Below are positions 1 through 9,832 of a stretch of DNA of 64,000 bases, in pieces. Where the stretch lies: positions 124,001 to 188,000 of the forward strand of contig JADIYW010000002.1 of the NCBI GenBank assembly GCA_016705125.1. Direction: 5' to 3'. Both the position numbers and the translations under genes were made by a program. The notes under the pieces were generated by a model. It had not been told where the DNA came from and searched no databases. It saw nothing but the letters and a program-made list of their open reading frames with translations. Source of the DNA: Bacteroidota bacterium (GTDB taxonomy: Bacteria > Bacteroidota > Bacteroidia > Chitinophagales > JADIYW01). The number at the start of each line of letters is the position of its first letter. The first letter of the stretch is position 1.

Positions 1-123
1 GATCAAAAATATACCTATTCACCAACACAAGGCTATACCCTATTTAGCGATCAGAAAGCTTTATTTTTAAGTAAAAATTCGCTTGAAGTAAGAGGCAATT
101 TCATAAATTCAAAACCATTATGA
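1..123 (+). CDS. C-terminal end of an unidentified protein (partial)
   Basis: An open frame enters the window at base 1 and ends at a TGA at 121-123, giving the last 40 residues of a protein (ending FINSKPL). The stop overlaps the hisS start in an ATGA arrangement, so the gene is probably co-transcribed and translationally coupled with hisS. I do not recognise the family from this short tail; it is hydrophilic with no obvious motif. The stop-start overlap is the main support that it is real. Confidence 0.6.
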   Translation, partial: DQKYTYSPTQGYTLFSDQKALFLSKNSLEVRGNFINSKPL

Positions 124-1421
124 ATCCAAGAGTTTTTAAAGGAGCACGAGACTTCTTACCAGAACAAATGCTACATCGCGAACGAATTACATCAGTAATG
201 CGTTCCGTTTTTAAGAAATATGGATTTGCTCCATTAGAGACACCAGCTATTGAGTATTTAGACACCCTTACTGGAAAATATGGCGAAGATGCCGATAGAT
301 TAATTTACCGTTTGGATTATAAAATTGGCTCTAAAGATGCCGCTGCCTTGCACTACGATCTTACCGTTCCATTTAGTAGAGTAATGGCTATGAATCCGCA
401 TTTGGCTATCCCTTTTAAACGATACCAAATACAACCCGTTTGGCGAGCCGACCGACCACAACCACACCAAGGACGATTTAGAGAATTTACTCAATGCGAT
501 TGCGATGTAATGGGAACTAAATCTATGGTTGTAGATGCAGAGTTGATTGCCATAACCTATGAAGTATTAAAAGTCTTAGGTTTTGAAAATTTTTTAATCA
601 AAATTAATAATAGAAAAATTCTTAATGGTCTAACCCAATATGCAGGATTAACTGCAGAATTTACTGGTGAGATTTGTCGTTCGATTGACAAATTGGATAA
701 GGCACCATGGGAAGAAGTAGAAAAAGAATTGGAAGAAAAAAATATTCCAAAAACTGCTATTGAAAAAATAAAAGCACTTTTATTGGGCAAAAACCTAAGT
801 ATTGAAAATCTTAGAATTGCATTTGCAAATATTCCATTGGCTTTAGAAGGACTTGATGAATTGACTGAAATTTTTAAACTCCTTGAAATTTTCGAAATTG
901 ATTCCAAAAATTACACTTTCGATTTAAGTTTGGCTCGTGGATTAGATTATTATACAGGCCCTATATTTGAAACAAAATTACCGCTTCATCCGCACATTGG
1001 CAGTCTTACTGGTGGTGGTAGATATGATGAACTAATTGGTTTAATTTCTGGAAAAGAAATGCCAGCTGCTGGAATTTCCCTTGGCCTTGATCGGATTTAT
1101 ACAGCAATGGAACAATTAAATATGCTATCAGATATAAAAACATCTACTAAGGTTTTAATTGCAAATTTTTCTTCCGAAACATATGTTCCATCTCTACAGT
1201 TATTGCATCAATTGCGTGCTATTGGCATTCCTACAGAATTTTTTCCAGAACAAGCAAAAATGAAAAAACAATTTAGTTATGCTGATAAATTAAGTATTCC
1301 TTATGTTTTAATTTTAGGGGAAGAAGAGTTAAAAATGGGAAAAATCTCGCTTAAAGAAATGAAATCGGGCGACCAAATATTGATCGAAATAAATGATATA
1401 GAAAAAGAAATTTCCAAATAA
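120..1421 (+). CDS. hisS: Histidyl-tRNA synthetase
   Basis: Class II aminoacyl-tRNA synthetase that charges tRNA-His in the cytoplasm. The 433-residue length is normal for the family. Motif 2 is clear at about residues 101-125 (RYQIQPVWRADRP ... GRFREFTQ), the histidine-specific motif LARGLDYYTGPIFE lies near 275, and TGGGRYDEL follows near 300. The C-terminal anticodon-binding domain covers about 340-433. The ATG overlaps the preceding stop (ATGA), and the TAA shares its last base with the ATG of the next gene (TAATG), so three genes run as a tight unit. Confidence 0.97.
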   Translation: MNPRVFKGARDFLPEQMLHRERITSVMRSVFKKYGFAPLETPAIEYLDTLTGKYGEDADRLIYRLDYKIGSKDAAALHYDLTVPFSRVMAMNPHLAIPFKRYQIQPVWRADRPQPHQGRFREFTQCDCDVMGTKSMVVDAELIAITYEVLKVLGFENFLIKINNRKILNGLTQYAGLTAEFTGEICRSIDKLDKAPWEEVEKELEEKNIPKTAIEKIKALLLGKNLSIENLRIAFANIPLALEGLDELTEIFKLLEIFEIDSKNYTFDLSLARGLDYYTGPIFETKLPLHPHIGSLTGGGRYDELIGLISGKEMPAAGISLGLDRIYTAMEQLNMLSDIKTSTKVLIANFSSETYVPSLQLLHQLRAIGIPTEFFPEQAKMKKQFSYADKLSIPYVLILGEEELKMGKISLKEMKSGDQILIEINDIEKEISK

Positions 1422-1873
1422 TGGGACTCCATTTTACCATAAAAAAATTCAAAGATTTATCCTCAATTGAATGCTACAAAATATTCAAATTGAGGTTTGA
1501 CATTTTTGTTGTCGAACAAAATTGCATTTACGATGAATTTGACAATTACGACTTAGATTCGCTACATATTCAGCTTCATAATGAAGAAAATGAACTAATA
1601 GCCTACTCTAGAATTTTAAAACCTGGGTTAAAATATCCAGAAGCCTCCTTTGGTCGTTTTGTGTTAAAAAAGGCATTTCGGGGGAAAGGTATTGCAGATT
1701 TAATGGCTAAAGAATCGATCAACCAAATAATTGCAAATTTTGGAAATGTGCCCATTAAAATTGAAGCTCAGGCCTATTTAAAAAAATTCTACGAAAAACA
1801 AGGCTTTTCTATAATTTCTGAACCTTATGATTGGGATGGTATTTTACATGTTGATATGTTAAGAAAATTTTAA
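1421..1873 (+). CDS. ElaA-like GNAT acetyltransferase
   Basis: A 150-residue GNAT-fold protein that should transfer an acetyl group from acetyl-CoA to an unknown acceptor. It carries the ElaA-type signature near the N-terminus (LRFDIFVVEQNCIYDEFDNYD), then SRIL and GRFVLKKAFRGKGIADLM, which includes the acetyl-CoA binding R/Q-x-x-G-x-G/A-like loop (RGKGIA). The YEKQGF segment near the C-terminus is typical of GNAT beta-strand/helix endings. It starts within the hisS stop codon, so it is probably coupled to hisS. The family is clear, the substrate is not. Confidence 0.88.
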   Translation: MGLHFTIKKFKDLSSIECYKIFKLRFDIFVVEQNCIYDEFDNYDLDSLHIQLHNEENELIAYSRILKPGLKYPEASFGRFVLKKAFRGKGIADLMAKESINQIIANFGNVPIKIEAQAYLKKFYEKQGFSIISEPYDWDGILHVDMLRKF

Positions 1874-1894
1874 TCCAAAAATAAATTTAATGTC

Positions 1895-1916
1895 ATTTCA
1901 ATGCATACATTGAAAT
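1895..1916. promoter_or_regulatory. Perfect 9-bp inverted repeat upstream of the esterase gene
   Basis: Arms ATTTCAATG and CATTGAAAT flank the 4-nt loop CATA, a perfect palindrome. It sits 21 nt after the acetyltransferase stop and 36 nt before the next start. No long T tract follows, so it is not a convincing intrinsic terminator. A TTG within the right arm followed by TATCTTTA about 20 nt later could be a promoter overlapping it, which would make it an operator. Function is inferred only. Confidence 0.4.
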
Positions 1917-1952
1917 AAATTACATATCTTTAATTTAACCAAACTTAAAGCT

Positions 1953-3269
1953 ATGAAATTATTTTTCCAATTTACAATTATACTTCTTCTTTTTAGCAAA
2001 CAAACTATTGCCCAATGTGATGGACAGCGTTACCTAAATAGAATTTTCGACAGGGTAAAAACTACAATGGCGATAGATTATGGTGGCGCCAAAGAAGGCC
2101 CTGATGGAAGTTTTACAATACTAGATTACGATTTATATGAGCCAATTGGCGATACTGCTCAATTACGCCCAGTAGCTATTTTAATTCATGGCGGTGCTTT
2201 TTTTAATTTGCCCATTGTAAATAAAAGAAGCCCTGATATTGTTGAATTGTCCACCGATTTAGCACAAAGGGGATATGTAACTATAAGTCCAGAATATAGA
2301 CTACTAAAAAATCCACTTTCATTATTAGATGATAAACCCATGGTACAAATTGTTGCGGCTGCATTATTCGATATTAACAGCCTGATTTGCCAATTGGTGG
2401 ATTCCTATTATAATGGAAATCCTTATCGAATCGACATCAACAGATTTTTTGTGGGCGGCGTTTCGGCGGGTGCTGTATTAGCGCTTCAAGGGCTTTATTT
2501 AGACAAAAAAGAACAACTCGGCCAACCATTTTTGTCTTATGCTGAAGAAGTAGCTACATTAGATGGAATCGACATTACAGATGATGTGCTGAACAAGAAA
2601 TTTTGTGATGCTAAAATATTAGGCGGAGTGAGCATTTCTGGTGCCTTGCTTGACACAACTTGGATTGTACCAAAAACAACAGGCATCCTTTTTGTTCATG
2701 GCACAAGAGACCCAGTTATTCCATATGGTTATGATTATCCATTTCATATTCCAACCTTACCAAAACTGGCTGGACCAAAGGTGATTTATGACATAATAAA
2801 AAGTACTGGAACACCGGTAGAACAAGATATTTATGGTGGTGCTGGCCATGTACCAATTATTGGGGTAAGTTTAGATGAATTATTTAGTAATGACCCAATT
2901 GATTTTATTTTTGACACACAAAAAATGGATTCCACAAAAAATCATATTGCTAATTTCTTTTACAAAATGATGGGCTGCGATTTACCAGCTGTGGGTATTG
3001 CACAACATGTAAATTATGGCAATTTAAATATGTATCCAAATCCAAATAATGGAAAATTCTATATCGACTTGCCCAAAGCGTTATTGGGAATTGAGGGCAA
3101 TTATCAGATTATAGACTTGCTTGGCAAAACGGTATTTTCAAATACAATTACCTTGAATCAAAAAAATATTTTAATAGATACAAAATTAAGTGCCGGAATA
3201 TATACTATTGTACTAAATGGAGATGGATTAAAAACAAAATTTACTGGGAAGATTTTAATTACTCAATAA
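1953..3269 (+). CDS. Secreted alpha/beta-hydrolase (esterase/lipase) with T9SS sorting domain
   Basis: Predicted exported esterase of 438 residues. It has a signal peptide (about 1-20, ending TIAQ), an oxyanion-hole HGG at 79-81, the nucleophile elbow GVSAG with Ser171, a likely acid Asp253 (HGTRDP) and a likely His299 (GGAGHVP). From about residue 358 the sequence matches a type A T9SS C-terminal sorting domain (MYPNPNNGKF ... GIYTIVL ... GKILI). It is therefore probably carried to the cell surface or medium by type IX secretion. The substrate is unknown; carboxylic ester lipids or polysaccharide acyl esters are possible. The next gene starts one base after the stop, suggesting an operon. 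Confidence 0.88.
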   Translation: MKLFFQFTIILLLFSKQTIAQCDGQRYLNRIFDRVKTTMAIDYGGAKEGPDGSFTILDYDLYEPIGDTAQLRPVAILIHGGAFFNLPIVNKRSPDIVELSTDLAQRGYVTISPEYRLLKNPLSLLDDKPMVQIVAAALFDINSLICQLVDSYYNGNPYRIDINRFFVGGVSAGAVLALQGLYLDKKEQLGQPFLSYAEEVATLDGIDITDDVLNKKFCDAKILGGVSISGALLDTTWIVPKTTGILFVHGTRDPVIPYGYDYPFHIPTLPKLAGPKVIYDIIKSTGTPVEQDIYGGAGHVPIIGVSLDELFSNDPIDFIFDTQKMDSTKNHIANFFYKMMGCDLPAVGIAQHVNYGNLNMYPNPNNGKFYIDLPKALLGIEGNYQIIDLLGKTVFSNTITLNQKNILIDTKLSAGIYTIVLNGDGLKTKFTGKILITQ

Positions 3270-3270
3270 A

Positions 3271-4095
3271 ATGAAAATTAGAAAAACTAAATTCAACTTT
3301 GATAATACGCCCAATCATTACCTAAGAGGCAATTTGTTTTCTACACATTTTGTAAATAGTTTACATATTATATTTCCTGTTGGAGAGCACTTTTTCATAA
3401 AAAGCGTTAAGCCTTTTATGGCAAATATTAAGGAAGAGCAATTAAAAAAAGATGTTTCAAATTTTATTGGACAAGAAGCAACGCACGCATTTCAGCATGA
3501 AAAATTTTGGAAAATACTTCAAAATCAAGGATTTGATATAGAAAAATATTCCAAATTTATAGATTACCTTAGTAATAATATAATTGTAAAAAATTACACT
3601 AAATTACTAGGGAAAGAAAAAGCCCAAAAATTTTCTTTAGCCATTACAGCTGCGCTCGAACATTATACTGCAATGTTGGCAGAAGTCGTTTTTGAACATG
3701 AAGAAAATTGGGAGCAATTACCCGATGATATTAGGAATTTAATTAAATGGCATGCTGCTGAAGAAATTGAACATAAATCAGTTGCATTCGATCTTTTAAA
3801 TTCTGTAGATAAGTCATTTGCATTGCGTTCATTTTCAATGCTTATGGCTACAAATTTATTGTTTGGATATTCCCTAATGGGTATATCCTATTTTATTATA
3901 AATGATTCAAAAATAAACCATAAAAAAATCCCTTTGGACTTTATTGATTTTGTAAAAACTATAGCAAGTCCTAGTTTTAAAAAATTTGCTTCGCAATGGG
4001 TATTGTTTTTCAAAAGAGATTTTCATCCTTCCCAAATCGACAATATGCATTTTGCAGAAAATTACTTTAAGGAAAATCCACAATATTATAAATAA
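3271..4095 (+). CDS. Predicted metal-dependent hydrolase (PF10118-like)
   Basis: A 274-residue protein resembling the predicted metal-dependent hydrolase family (PF10118/COG3687). The ferritin-like metal site is suggested by GQEATHAFQHEKFW near residues 67-80, AALEHYTAML near 130 and WHAAEEIEHKSVAFDLL near 160-176, which give the repeated E/H ligands. A hydrophobic stretch near 190-210 may be membrane-associated. Biochemical activity of this family is poorly defined, so no substrate is proposed. The gene follows the esterase with a one-base gap and ends convergently with thrC. Confidence 0.82.
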   Translation: MKIRKTKFNFDNTPNHYLRGNLFSTHFVNSLHIIFPVGEHFFIKSVKPFMANIKEEQLKKDVSNFIGQEATHAFQHEKFWKILQNQGFDIEKYSKFIDYLSNNIIVKNYTKLLGKEKAQKFSLAITAALEHYTAMLAEVVFEHEENWEQLPDDIRNLIKWHAAEEIEHKSVAFDLLNSVDKSFALRSFSMLMATNLLFGYSLMGISYFIINDSKINHKKIPLDFIDFVKTIASPSFKKFASQWVLFFKRDFHPSQIDNMHFAENYFKENPQYYK

Positions 4096-4106
4096 AGCAC
4101 AAAAAA

Positions 4107-5405
4107 CTACTTATTAATCAGCCAGTTTTTAAATACTGAAAAATCATTTTTCATTGGTATAGATAATTTTGTAGACCCTATAGCTGATTTTAGTCGCTCG
4201 GGCATCTCAGGAGTATGTCCAATAATTGGTTCTACTATTTCTCCAAATTTTATAGGGTGCGCAGTTGCCAAAATAATATTATTAGATTCACCCAAATTTT
4301 CTTTTAAATAAGCCTTCATTCCTAAATAAGCCACGGCTGTGTGGGGACATATTTCATAATTGTATTTTTGAAAAACGAATTTAATCGTTTCGGCTGTTGC
4401 TTCATCATCAAAACTATAAGCTGCGATATTTTCTTTCAAAAGCGAAAAATCATTTTTGTAAAAATCTAAGACTCTATAAAAATTACTTGGATTACCTACA
4501 TCCATGGCATTTGAAATAGTTGAAACTGAAGGACGAGGTGCAAAATTACCCGTTTGCAAATACTTTGTAAAAATATCATTGCTATTTGTTGCCGCAATTA
4601 ATTTATGAATAGGTAATCCCATTTTTTTTGCAAATAAGCCGGCTGTAAGATTCCCAAAATTACCGCTTGGAATACAAAAATTCAAAGGTAATGACTTATT
4701 TTCCAATTGTTTGTATGCCCAAAAATAATAAAAAGACTGTGGAATTAATCTGGCAATATTGATTGAGTTAGCCGAAGAAAGTGTCATTTTATTATTTAAT
4801 TCTTCGTCTAAAAATGCCGTTTTTACAAGGGCTTGGCAATCATCGAAAGTGCCATCTATTTCAATTGCAGTAATATTATGTCCTAATGTTGTAAATTGCT
4901 TTTCTTGTATATCACTTACTTTATCCTTGGGATACAAAATACAAACCTTAATATTAGGCACTTTATAAAATCCATGTGCTACAGCGCTACCAGTATCACC
5001 CGAAGTAGCGACCAAAATATTCACTTCATCGGTATTGCCTTTTAAAAAATAACCCATCAAACGACCCATGAATCGGGCACCAAAATCCTTAAATGCCAAA
5101 GTAGGACCCTGAAACAATTCAAGTACACCTATTTCGTCAAGTATAACCAAAGGAGCATCAAAATCATACGATTCAGCAATTATTTCCTTCAAATTTTCAT
5201 CAGAAATGAAATTCCCAATTATATTTTTTGCTACTTTAAATGCCATCTCATTGAAAGACATATTAGGTAATTGCTCAAAGAAGCTTGGAGGTAATTCATT
5301 AATTTCATAAGGCATGTACAATCCATTATCAGGCGGCAAACCTTTGAGTACTGCCGTTTTCAAATCTACATCTGGGGAAATGTGTTTGGTGCTATATAAT
5401 TTCAC
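4107..5405 (-). CDS. thrC: Threonine synthase
   Basis: PLP enzyme that converts O-phosphohomoserine to threonine, the last step of threonine synthesis. The PLP lysine lies in GPTLAFKDFGARF; ATSGDTGSAVAHGF and the IPSGNFGNLTAG loop bind the phosphate of PLP. I place the start at a GTG (5403-5405), giving a 432-residue protein beginning with the family-typical KLYSTKH. An in-frame TTG at 5447 would add 14 atypical residues. No homoserine kinase or dehydrogenase gene is adjacent. Confidence 0.95.
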   Translation of the reverse strand: MKLYSTKHISPDVDLKTAVLKGLPPDNGLYMPYEINELPPSFFEQLPNMSFNEMAFKVAKNIIGNFISDENLKEIIAESYDFDAPLVILDEIGVLELFQGPTLAFKDFGARFMGRLMGYFLKGNTDEVNILVATSGDTGSAVAHGFYKVPNIKVCILYPKDKVSDIQEKQFTTLGHNITAIEIDGTFDDCQALVKTAFLDEELNNKMTLSSANSINIARLIPQSFYYFWAYKQLENKSLPLNFCIPSGNFGNLTAGLFAKKMGLPIHKLIAATNSNDIFTKYLQTGNFAPRPSVSTISNAMDVGNPSNFYRVLDFYKNDFSLLKENIAAYSFDDEATAETIKFVFQKYNYEICPHTAVAYLGMKAYLKENLGESNNIILATAHPIKFGEIVEPIIGHTPEMPERLKSAIGSTKLSIPMKNDFSVFKNWLINK

Positions 5406-5610
5406 AATTTTAATTTTGATGGGTCGAAAATACCATTTATAACACAAAGTCAGTAATGTTTTACTTTAATTTGGTTTTAATAAATAAAAACCCAAATTGC
5501 TTACCTTTAAATATTTAATAATGTATGTTAACAATTATTAAACCTAATTTATCAAAAATAGTCCTCAAATTTGTAATCAATTTGGCAAGGACTTTGCTTA
5601 TAAAAAAAAC

Positions 5611-8100
5611 ATGAGAAAAAATATTGCCCTTTTTATTCTGTTTCTATTCACCATAGGTGCTAACTTTGGTCAAGAAAACATAAAGGTAGGAGGTACTGTG
5701 TTAGACAAAAAAACCAATTTACCCATTTCGTTTGTAGGCGTTATAATTCCTCAAATGGGAGAAATAATATATACGAATGACTCTGGTCAATTTTCAATGG
5801 AAATTAATCCAAAAACCGATTCGCTTGTTTTTTCTTATATCGGTTACAAAACAGAGGTTTTGAGAAAACGAAAATTTCATCCCGATAGTATGCTAATTTA
5901 TTTGAGTCCCGACGAACAGCGATTAGATGAAATTGTGATAAAAGCACCTAGGCGGGAAAAAGGAAGAGACACCTTAGCCATGCGCATTTTTAGGGAAGTA
6001 ATGGAACATAAAGATGCTAATAAACCCAAGGCCTATAATACCTATTCCTATGAAGAATATGTAAAAACAGTGGCATCATTGTACAACATAAAACCAAGCA
6101 TTGTAAATAGAAAAATACTTAAATCATTTAAATTTATTTTTGAAAACCAGGATTCTACAACAGATGGAACTAGATTTGTTCCTCTAATTTTGAAAGAAAC
6201 AATTACCGACCATTATTACGAAAAGGAAAGTAAAAAAGAAAAACAAATTGTAAAAGCATCTAAAGTATCTGGAATCGAACAACTCAGATTTAGCGAGTTA
6301 TTAGATATCGCTTTTGACGAAATGGATGTTTATGGAAATGCACTTTTACTTTATAATAAAAGCTTTCAACTACCTTTTGCTGATGGAGCCTTACTCAATT
6401 ACAAATATTTTATACTAGACAGTATAAAATCAGCAGATTCAACAAATTGGATATACAATATGGCCTTTTTTCCAAAGGCTAAAGGCGATTTGGCATTCTC
6501 TGGAACAGCACAAATCGTACAACCTGACTATGCAATTAAAAACATTGAACTTGGAATTGACAAACGTGCCAATATAAATTTTATAAGCAATTTCTATTTA
6601 AATCAGGAATTTGAACTCATTGAAAACAAAGGATGGTTTAGAAAAATAGAAACACGCCACGTGAATATGCCATTTCTTAAGCGCAAAAAAAGCAAAAGTG
6701 TACAACTCAAACGTTCAACATCTCGAAACAATATACAATTAGATATTCCAATATCAGATACGATTTATAATGGAGAAAAAGTAAGTTTTATTAAAGATTA
6801 TACTCGAAGAAAAGATAATTTTTGGGATTCCAGTCGCCAACTATTGTTGAGTAAACAGGAAAGTAATGTTTATTGGATGTTGGATTCGCTAAAGAAAACA
6901 AAAGTATACAAAGTAGCTTCAACCCTTGGACGATTATTTGCAAGTGGGTATTATAGAGCAGGGCCAGTAGATTTTGGAAATTTGGTACAAATGGTTAGTT
7001 TTAATGATGTAGAAGGAGTAAGACTTAGACTTAATGTGAAAACCAATCAAAAACTAAGTGAGTGGTTCAATATTTTTGCTTACGGCGCTTATGGAACGGA
7101 GGATAAACAATTTAAGTATGGACTTGAATTTAACTCCAGATTACCATCTAAACCTGGAAAAAATCATTCTATTGGTGCAAACTGGTATGATGATTACCAG
7201 CGATTTAGCCTTGCAGGAAGCGATTTAAATTATGACTATATCTATTACAGTCTACTCCGTAAAGATGGAATTAACGACTTGGTGTCTATTAAAGATTTAA
7301 AAATATTTTATAACCGTACTTGGTTTCAAGGATTTAGTTCTTCCTTTAGCGGACAATGGAGAAGATTTCAAACCATCCCCGGAAAGGTAGAATTTCCAAA
7401 AACGCAGCCAGATGGAACCATAACTAAATTGGACAATTTCACTGTTTTTACCCCAAGAATAAATATATCAGCTACTCCAGGTGCAAAATTCTTTCAATAC
7501 GGTAAAAAACCAGTTTTCTTAAAAGGCAATTTACCTCGAATATATTTAACCTATGAATTCAGTAAAAAGGGCTGGTTAAAGAGTCAATTCAGCTATCATA
7601 AATTCGACCTAAAAATTGAACAACGTATAAATACGCCTTTTGGCTACACACGTTACATTCTAAATGGAACCAAAATATTGGGTAATGCCCCCTACCCTTT
7701 ACTTTCGGTTCACCCTGGGAATGAATCCTTTTTGATGGCAAAGGACCGATTTACTCAAATGGACGAGGCTAGGTATTTGGCTGATCAAAAAATAGAATTT
7801 TTTATCGAACACCATTTCGAAGGCTTTTTCCTTAATAAAATTCCATTAATCAAAAAACTTCAACTTAGAGAGAAATTTATTACCAAACTAGCACTTAGCA
7901 ATTTGGATCCTAAAAAAGTAGATTTTATTGACATTCCTCAAGGGCTTACAGGTTTAAATGGTTTTTATGCAGAAATGGGATTTGGTATTGAAAATATAGG
8001 TAAATTGCTTGCTATTGATTTTATGTGGCGACTAACCCAAAAAAATCAACCTGGTACTGATAGGTTTGGCATTACTTTTTGGGTTTCTCCTAATTTTTAA
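5611..8100 (+). CDS. DUF5686 outer-membrane protein with carboxypeptidase-like N-terminal domain
   Basis: An 829-residue envelope protein. It has a signal peptide (about 1-20), a carboxypeptidase-regulatory-like beta-sandwich at about 25-110 (GGTVLDKKTNLPISFVGV ... SYIGYK) and then a long region of the DUF5686 type. The many alternating aromatic strands and the C-terminal ending GITFWVSPNF (final Phe) fit an outer-membrane beta-barrel. The family is common in Bacteroidota and has no firmly established function. It overlaps nothing, and the next start is 28 nt downstream. Confidence 0.85.
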   Translation: MRKNIALFILFLFTIGANFGQENIKVGGTVLDKKTNLPISFVGVIIPQMGEIIYTNDSGQFSMEINPKTDSLVFSYIGYKTEVLRKRKFHPDSMLIYLSPDEQRLDEIVIKAPRREKGRDTLAMRIFREVMEHKDANKPKAYNTYSYEEYVKTVASLYNIKPSIVNRKILKSFKFIFENQDSTTDGTRFVPLILKETITDHYYEKESKKEKQIVKASKVSGIEQLRFSELLDIAFDEMDVYGNALLLYNKSFQLPFADGALLNYKYFILDSIKSADSTNWIYNMAFFPKAKGDLAFSGTAQIVQPDYAIKNIELGIDKRANINFISNFYLNQEFELIENKGWFRKIETRHVNMPFLKRKKSKSVQLKRSTSRNNIQLDIPISDTIYNGEKVSFIKDYTRRKDNFWDSSRQLLLSKQESNVYWMLDSLKKTKVYKVASTLGRLFASGYYRAGPVDFGNLVQMVSFNDVEGVRLRLNVKTNQKLSEWFNIFAYGAYGTEDKQFKYGLEFNSRLPSKPGKNHSIGANWYDDYQRFSLAGSDLNYDYIYYSLLRKDGINDLVSIKDLKIFYNRTWFQGFSSSFSGQWRRFQTIPGKVEFPKTQPDGTITKLDNFTVFTPRINISATPGAKFFQYGKKPVFLKGNLPRIYLTYEFSKKGWLKSQFSYHKFDLKIEQRINTPFGYTRYILNGTKILGNAPYPLLSVHPGNESFLMAKDRFTQMDEARYLADQKIEFFIEHHFEGFFLNKIPLIKKLQLREKFITKLALSNLDPKKVDFIDIPQGLTGLNGFYAEMGFGIENIGKLLAIDFMWRLTQKNQPGTDRFGITFWVSPNF

Positions 8101-8128
8101 TTATCATTGTAAGTATCAATCTAAAATA

Positions 8129-8365
8129 ATGGACAATAATGATATTTTCAAAAAACTAAGGGTTGCACTTCAACTTAGAAATGATGAAATAGTTGCGATT
8201 TGCAAATTGGTTAATTTTACCATTACTGAAAGTGAACTAACTGCCATTTTTAGAAGTGTTGACCATCCAAAATACAAAGCCTGTGGTGATCAATTATTGC
8301 GCAATTTTTTAAATGGATTGATTATCCACAAAAGAGGTGTAATGGAAAAGAAAGACAAGGAATAA
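8129..8365 (+). CDS. DUF1456 family protein (single domain)
   Basis: A 78-residue protein matching the YehS/DUF1456 family (NNDIFKKLRVALQLRNDEIV ... LLRNFLNGLIIHKRG). Enteric YehS has two such domains and is about twice this length, so this is a single-domain version. The family is uncharacterised. I choose the ATG at 8129 because the family starts with M-x-N-N-D; an in-frame ATG at 8066 would add a tail overlapping the previous gene's end. Confidence 0.85.
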   Translation: MDNNDIFKKLRVALQLRNDEIVAICKLVNFTITESELTAIFRSVDHPKYKACGDQLLRNFLNGLIIHKRGVMEKKDKE

Positions 8366-8404
8366 TTTTATTATAATACCTCAAGATACACTTTTTTTTT
8401 ATAA

Positions 8405-9769
8405 TTATATAGCCTGACTAAATTTAGGTGCATCATTTTTAAACAAATCAGCATTCATTTTTTTATCAAAAACAGCACAAATATTACGCAAAAAACTCCA
8501 CCCTAATTCGGTAATCACCAAGGCATCATTTTCCCAATTAAGTAAACCATCTTTTTGCATTACATTTAATTGTTCTATCTCATATTCTGACAATTCAATT
8601 TTTTTATTCCAATCTGTTTTTCCTTTACAAGCAATATTTAAAATTTGCTTTCGATATAAAACATCTTCTTCCGATAAATTTATACCTCGAAAAATCGGCA
8701 ATTTATTTTGCTCGAGTGATTCATAATATGACTCTACTGTTTTTAAATTTTGCCTATATCCAAAGAAAACATCACTTATTGCCGAAACACCTAATCCAAT
8801 TAAAATTTCGGTGTTATTGGTTGTATAGCCCATAAAATTTCGATGCAATAAACCCTCTAGTTTACTCTTTAACAAACTATCCGTTTTGAAAGCAAAATGA
8901 TCCATTCCCACATCCTCATAACCTGCTTCTACTAACATATTTTTTCCAATGGAATATAAAGCATATTTCTCCTTTCCAATAGGCAAATCAGACTCATCAT
9001 ATGCTCGTTGTGCTTTTTGTGTCCACGGAACATGGGCATAACTGTAAAATGCAATTCGATTGGGTTTTAATTTTATAACTTCTTTAATCGTTTTTACTAT
9101 TGAGTCATTCGTTTGAAATGGCAAACCATAAATCAAATCAAAATTAATAGAATCATATCCTATTTCTCTAGCCCAATCAGTTACTTGTTTGGTTTTTTCT
9201 AAAGGCTGAACCCTATTTATGGCAATTTGCACTTTTTCGTCTAAATCTTGTACTCCAAAACTTACTCTTCGAAATCCAATATCATACAAAGTTTTTAAAT
9301 GTAAAAAGGAGGTATTATTGGGATGTCCTTCAAAACTAAATTCATAATTATCCTCTAAAGTTAAATCAATTAAAATCTGCTCAATTAAAAATTTCAAATT
9401 TTCTGGACTCATAAAAGTTGGTGTTCCGCCACCTAAATGGATTTCTTTTATAGAAATTTTATCACCCAAAATTGCCTTATACATTTGCCATTCTTTTAGA
9501 ATTGCATTTATATAAATTTTCTCTACACCATGGTTTTTGGTAATACGTTTATTACATCCACAATAGGTACACAATTGTTCGCAAAATGGCAAATGAATAT
9601 ATAAACTAATTCCGTTTTTTGCTTTTTCAGCTAAAAGCGATTTTTTTATTATTTTTTCCCAATCGATATTATCTTCTAAATCGTTTTGCCAATAAGGAAC
9701 AGTAGGATAACTGGTATACCTAGGTATTTGAACATTATATTTTTGTATTAAATCAAAAGAAGCATCCAT
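8405..9769 (-). CDS. hemN: Oxygen-independent coproporphyrinogen III oxidase (radical SAM)
   Basis: Radical SAM enzyme that oxidatively decarboxylates coproporphyrinogen III to protoporphyrinogen IX in haem synthesis without oxygen. The [4Fe-4S] motif is C63-x3-C67-x2-C70 followed by GC (HLPFCEQLCTYCGC). HLGGGTPTF near residue 125 and FSFEGHPNNTS near 153 are further SAM/HemN signatures. The 454-residue length and the C-terminal HemN domain indicate true HemN rather than the shorter HemW. It fits with the haem-rich cbb3 oxidase encoded elsewhere in the window. Confidence 0.94.
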   Translation of the reverse strand: MDASFDLIQKYNVQIPRYTSYPTVPYWQNDLEDNIDWEKIIKKSLLAEKAKNGISLYIHLPFCEQLCTYCGCNKRITKNHGVEKIYINAILKEWQMYKAILGDKISIKEIHLGGGTPTFMSPENLKFLIEQILIDLTLEDNYEFSFEGHPNNTSFLHLKTLYDIGFRRVSFGVQDLDEKVQIAINRVQPLEKTKQVTDWAREIGYDSINFDLIYGLPFQTNDSIVKTIKEVIKLKPNRIAFYSYAHVPWTQKAQRAYDESDLPIGKEKYALYSIGKNMLVEAGYEDVGMDHFAFKTDSLLKSKLEGLLHRNFMGYTTNNTEILIGLGVSAISDVFFGYRQNLKTVESYYESLEQNKLPIFRGINLSEEDVLYRKQILNIACKGKTDWNKKIELSEYEIEQLNVMQKDGLLNWENDALVITELGWSFLRNICAVFDKKMNADLFKNDAPKFSQAI

Positions 9770-9832
9770 TCAGCAAAGTTACAGAATTGAATGCTTATTT
9801 ATGAAAAATAATGCTTATATTATTGATCAAAT

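Noticed and set aside
4759..4968. 69-residue frame inside thrC on the plus strand
   Set aside because: Antisense shadow of a conserved enzyme gene, with no start context or motif.
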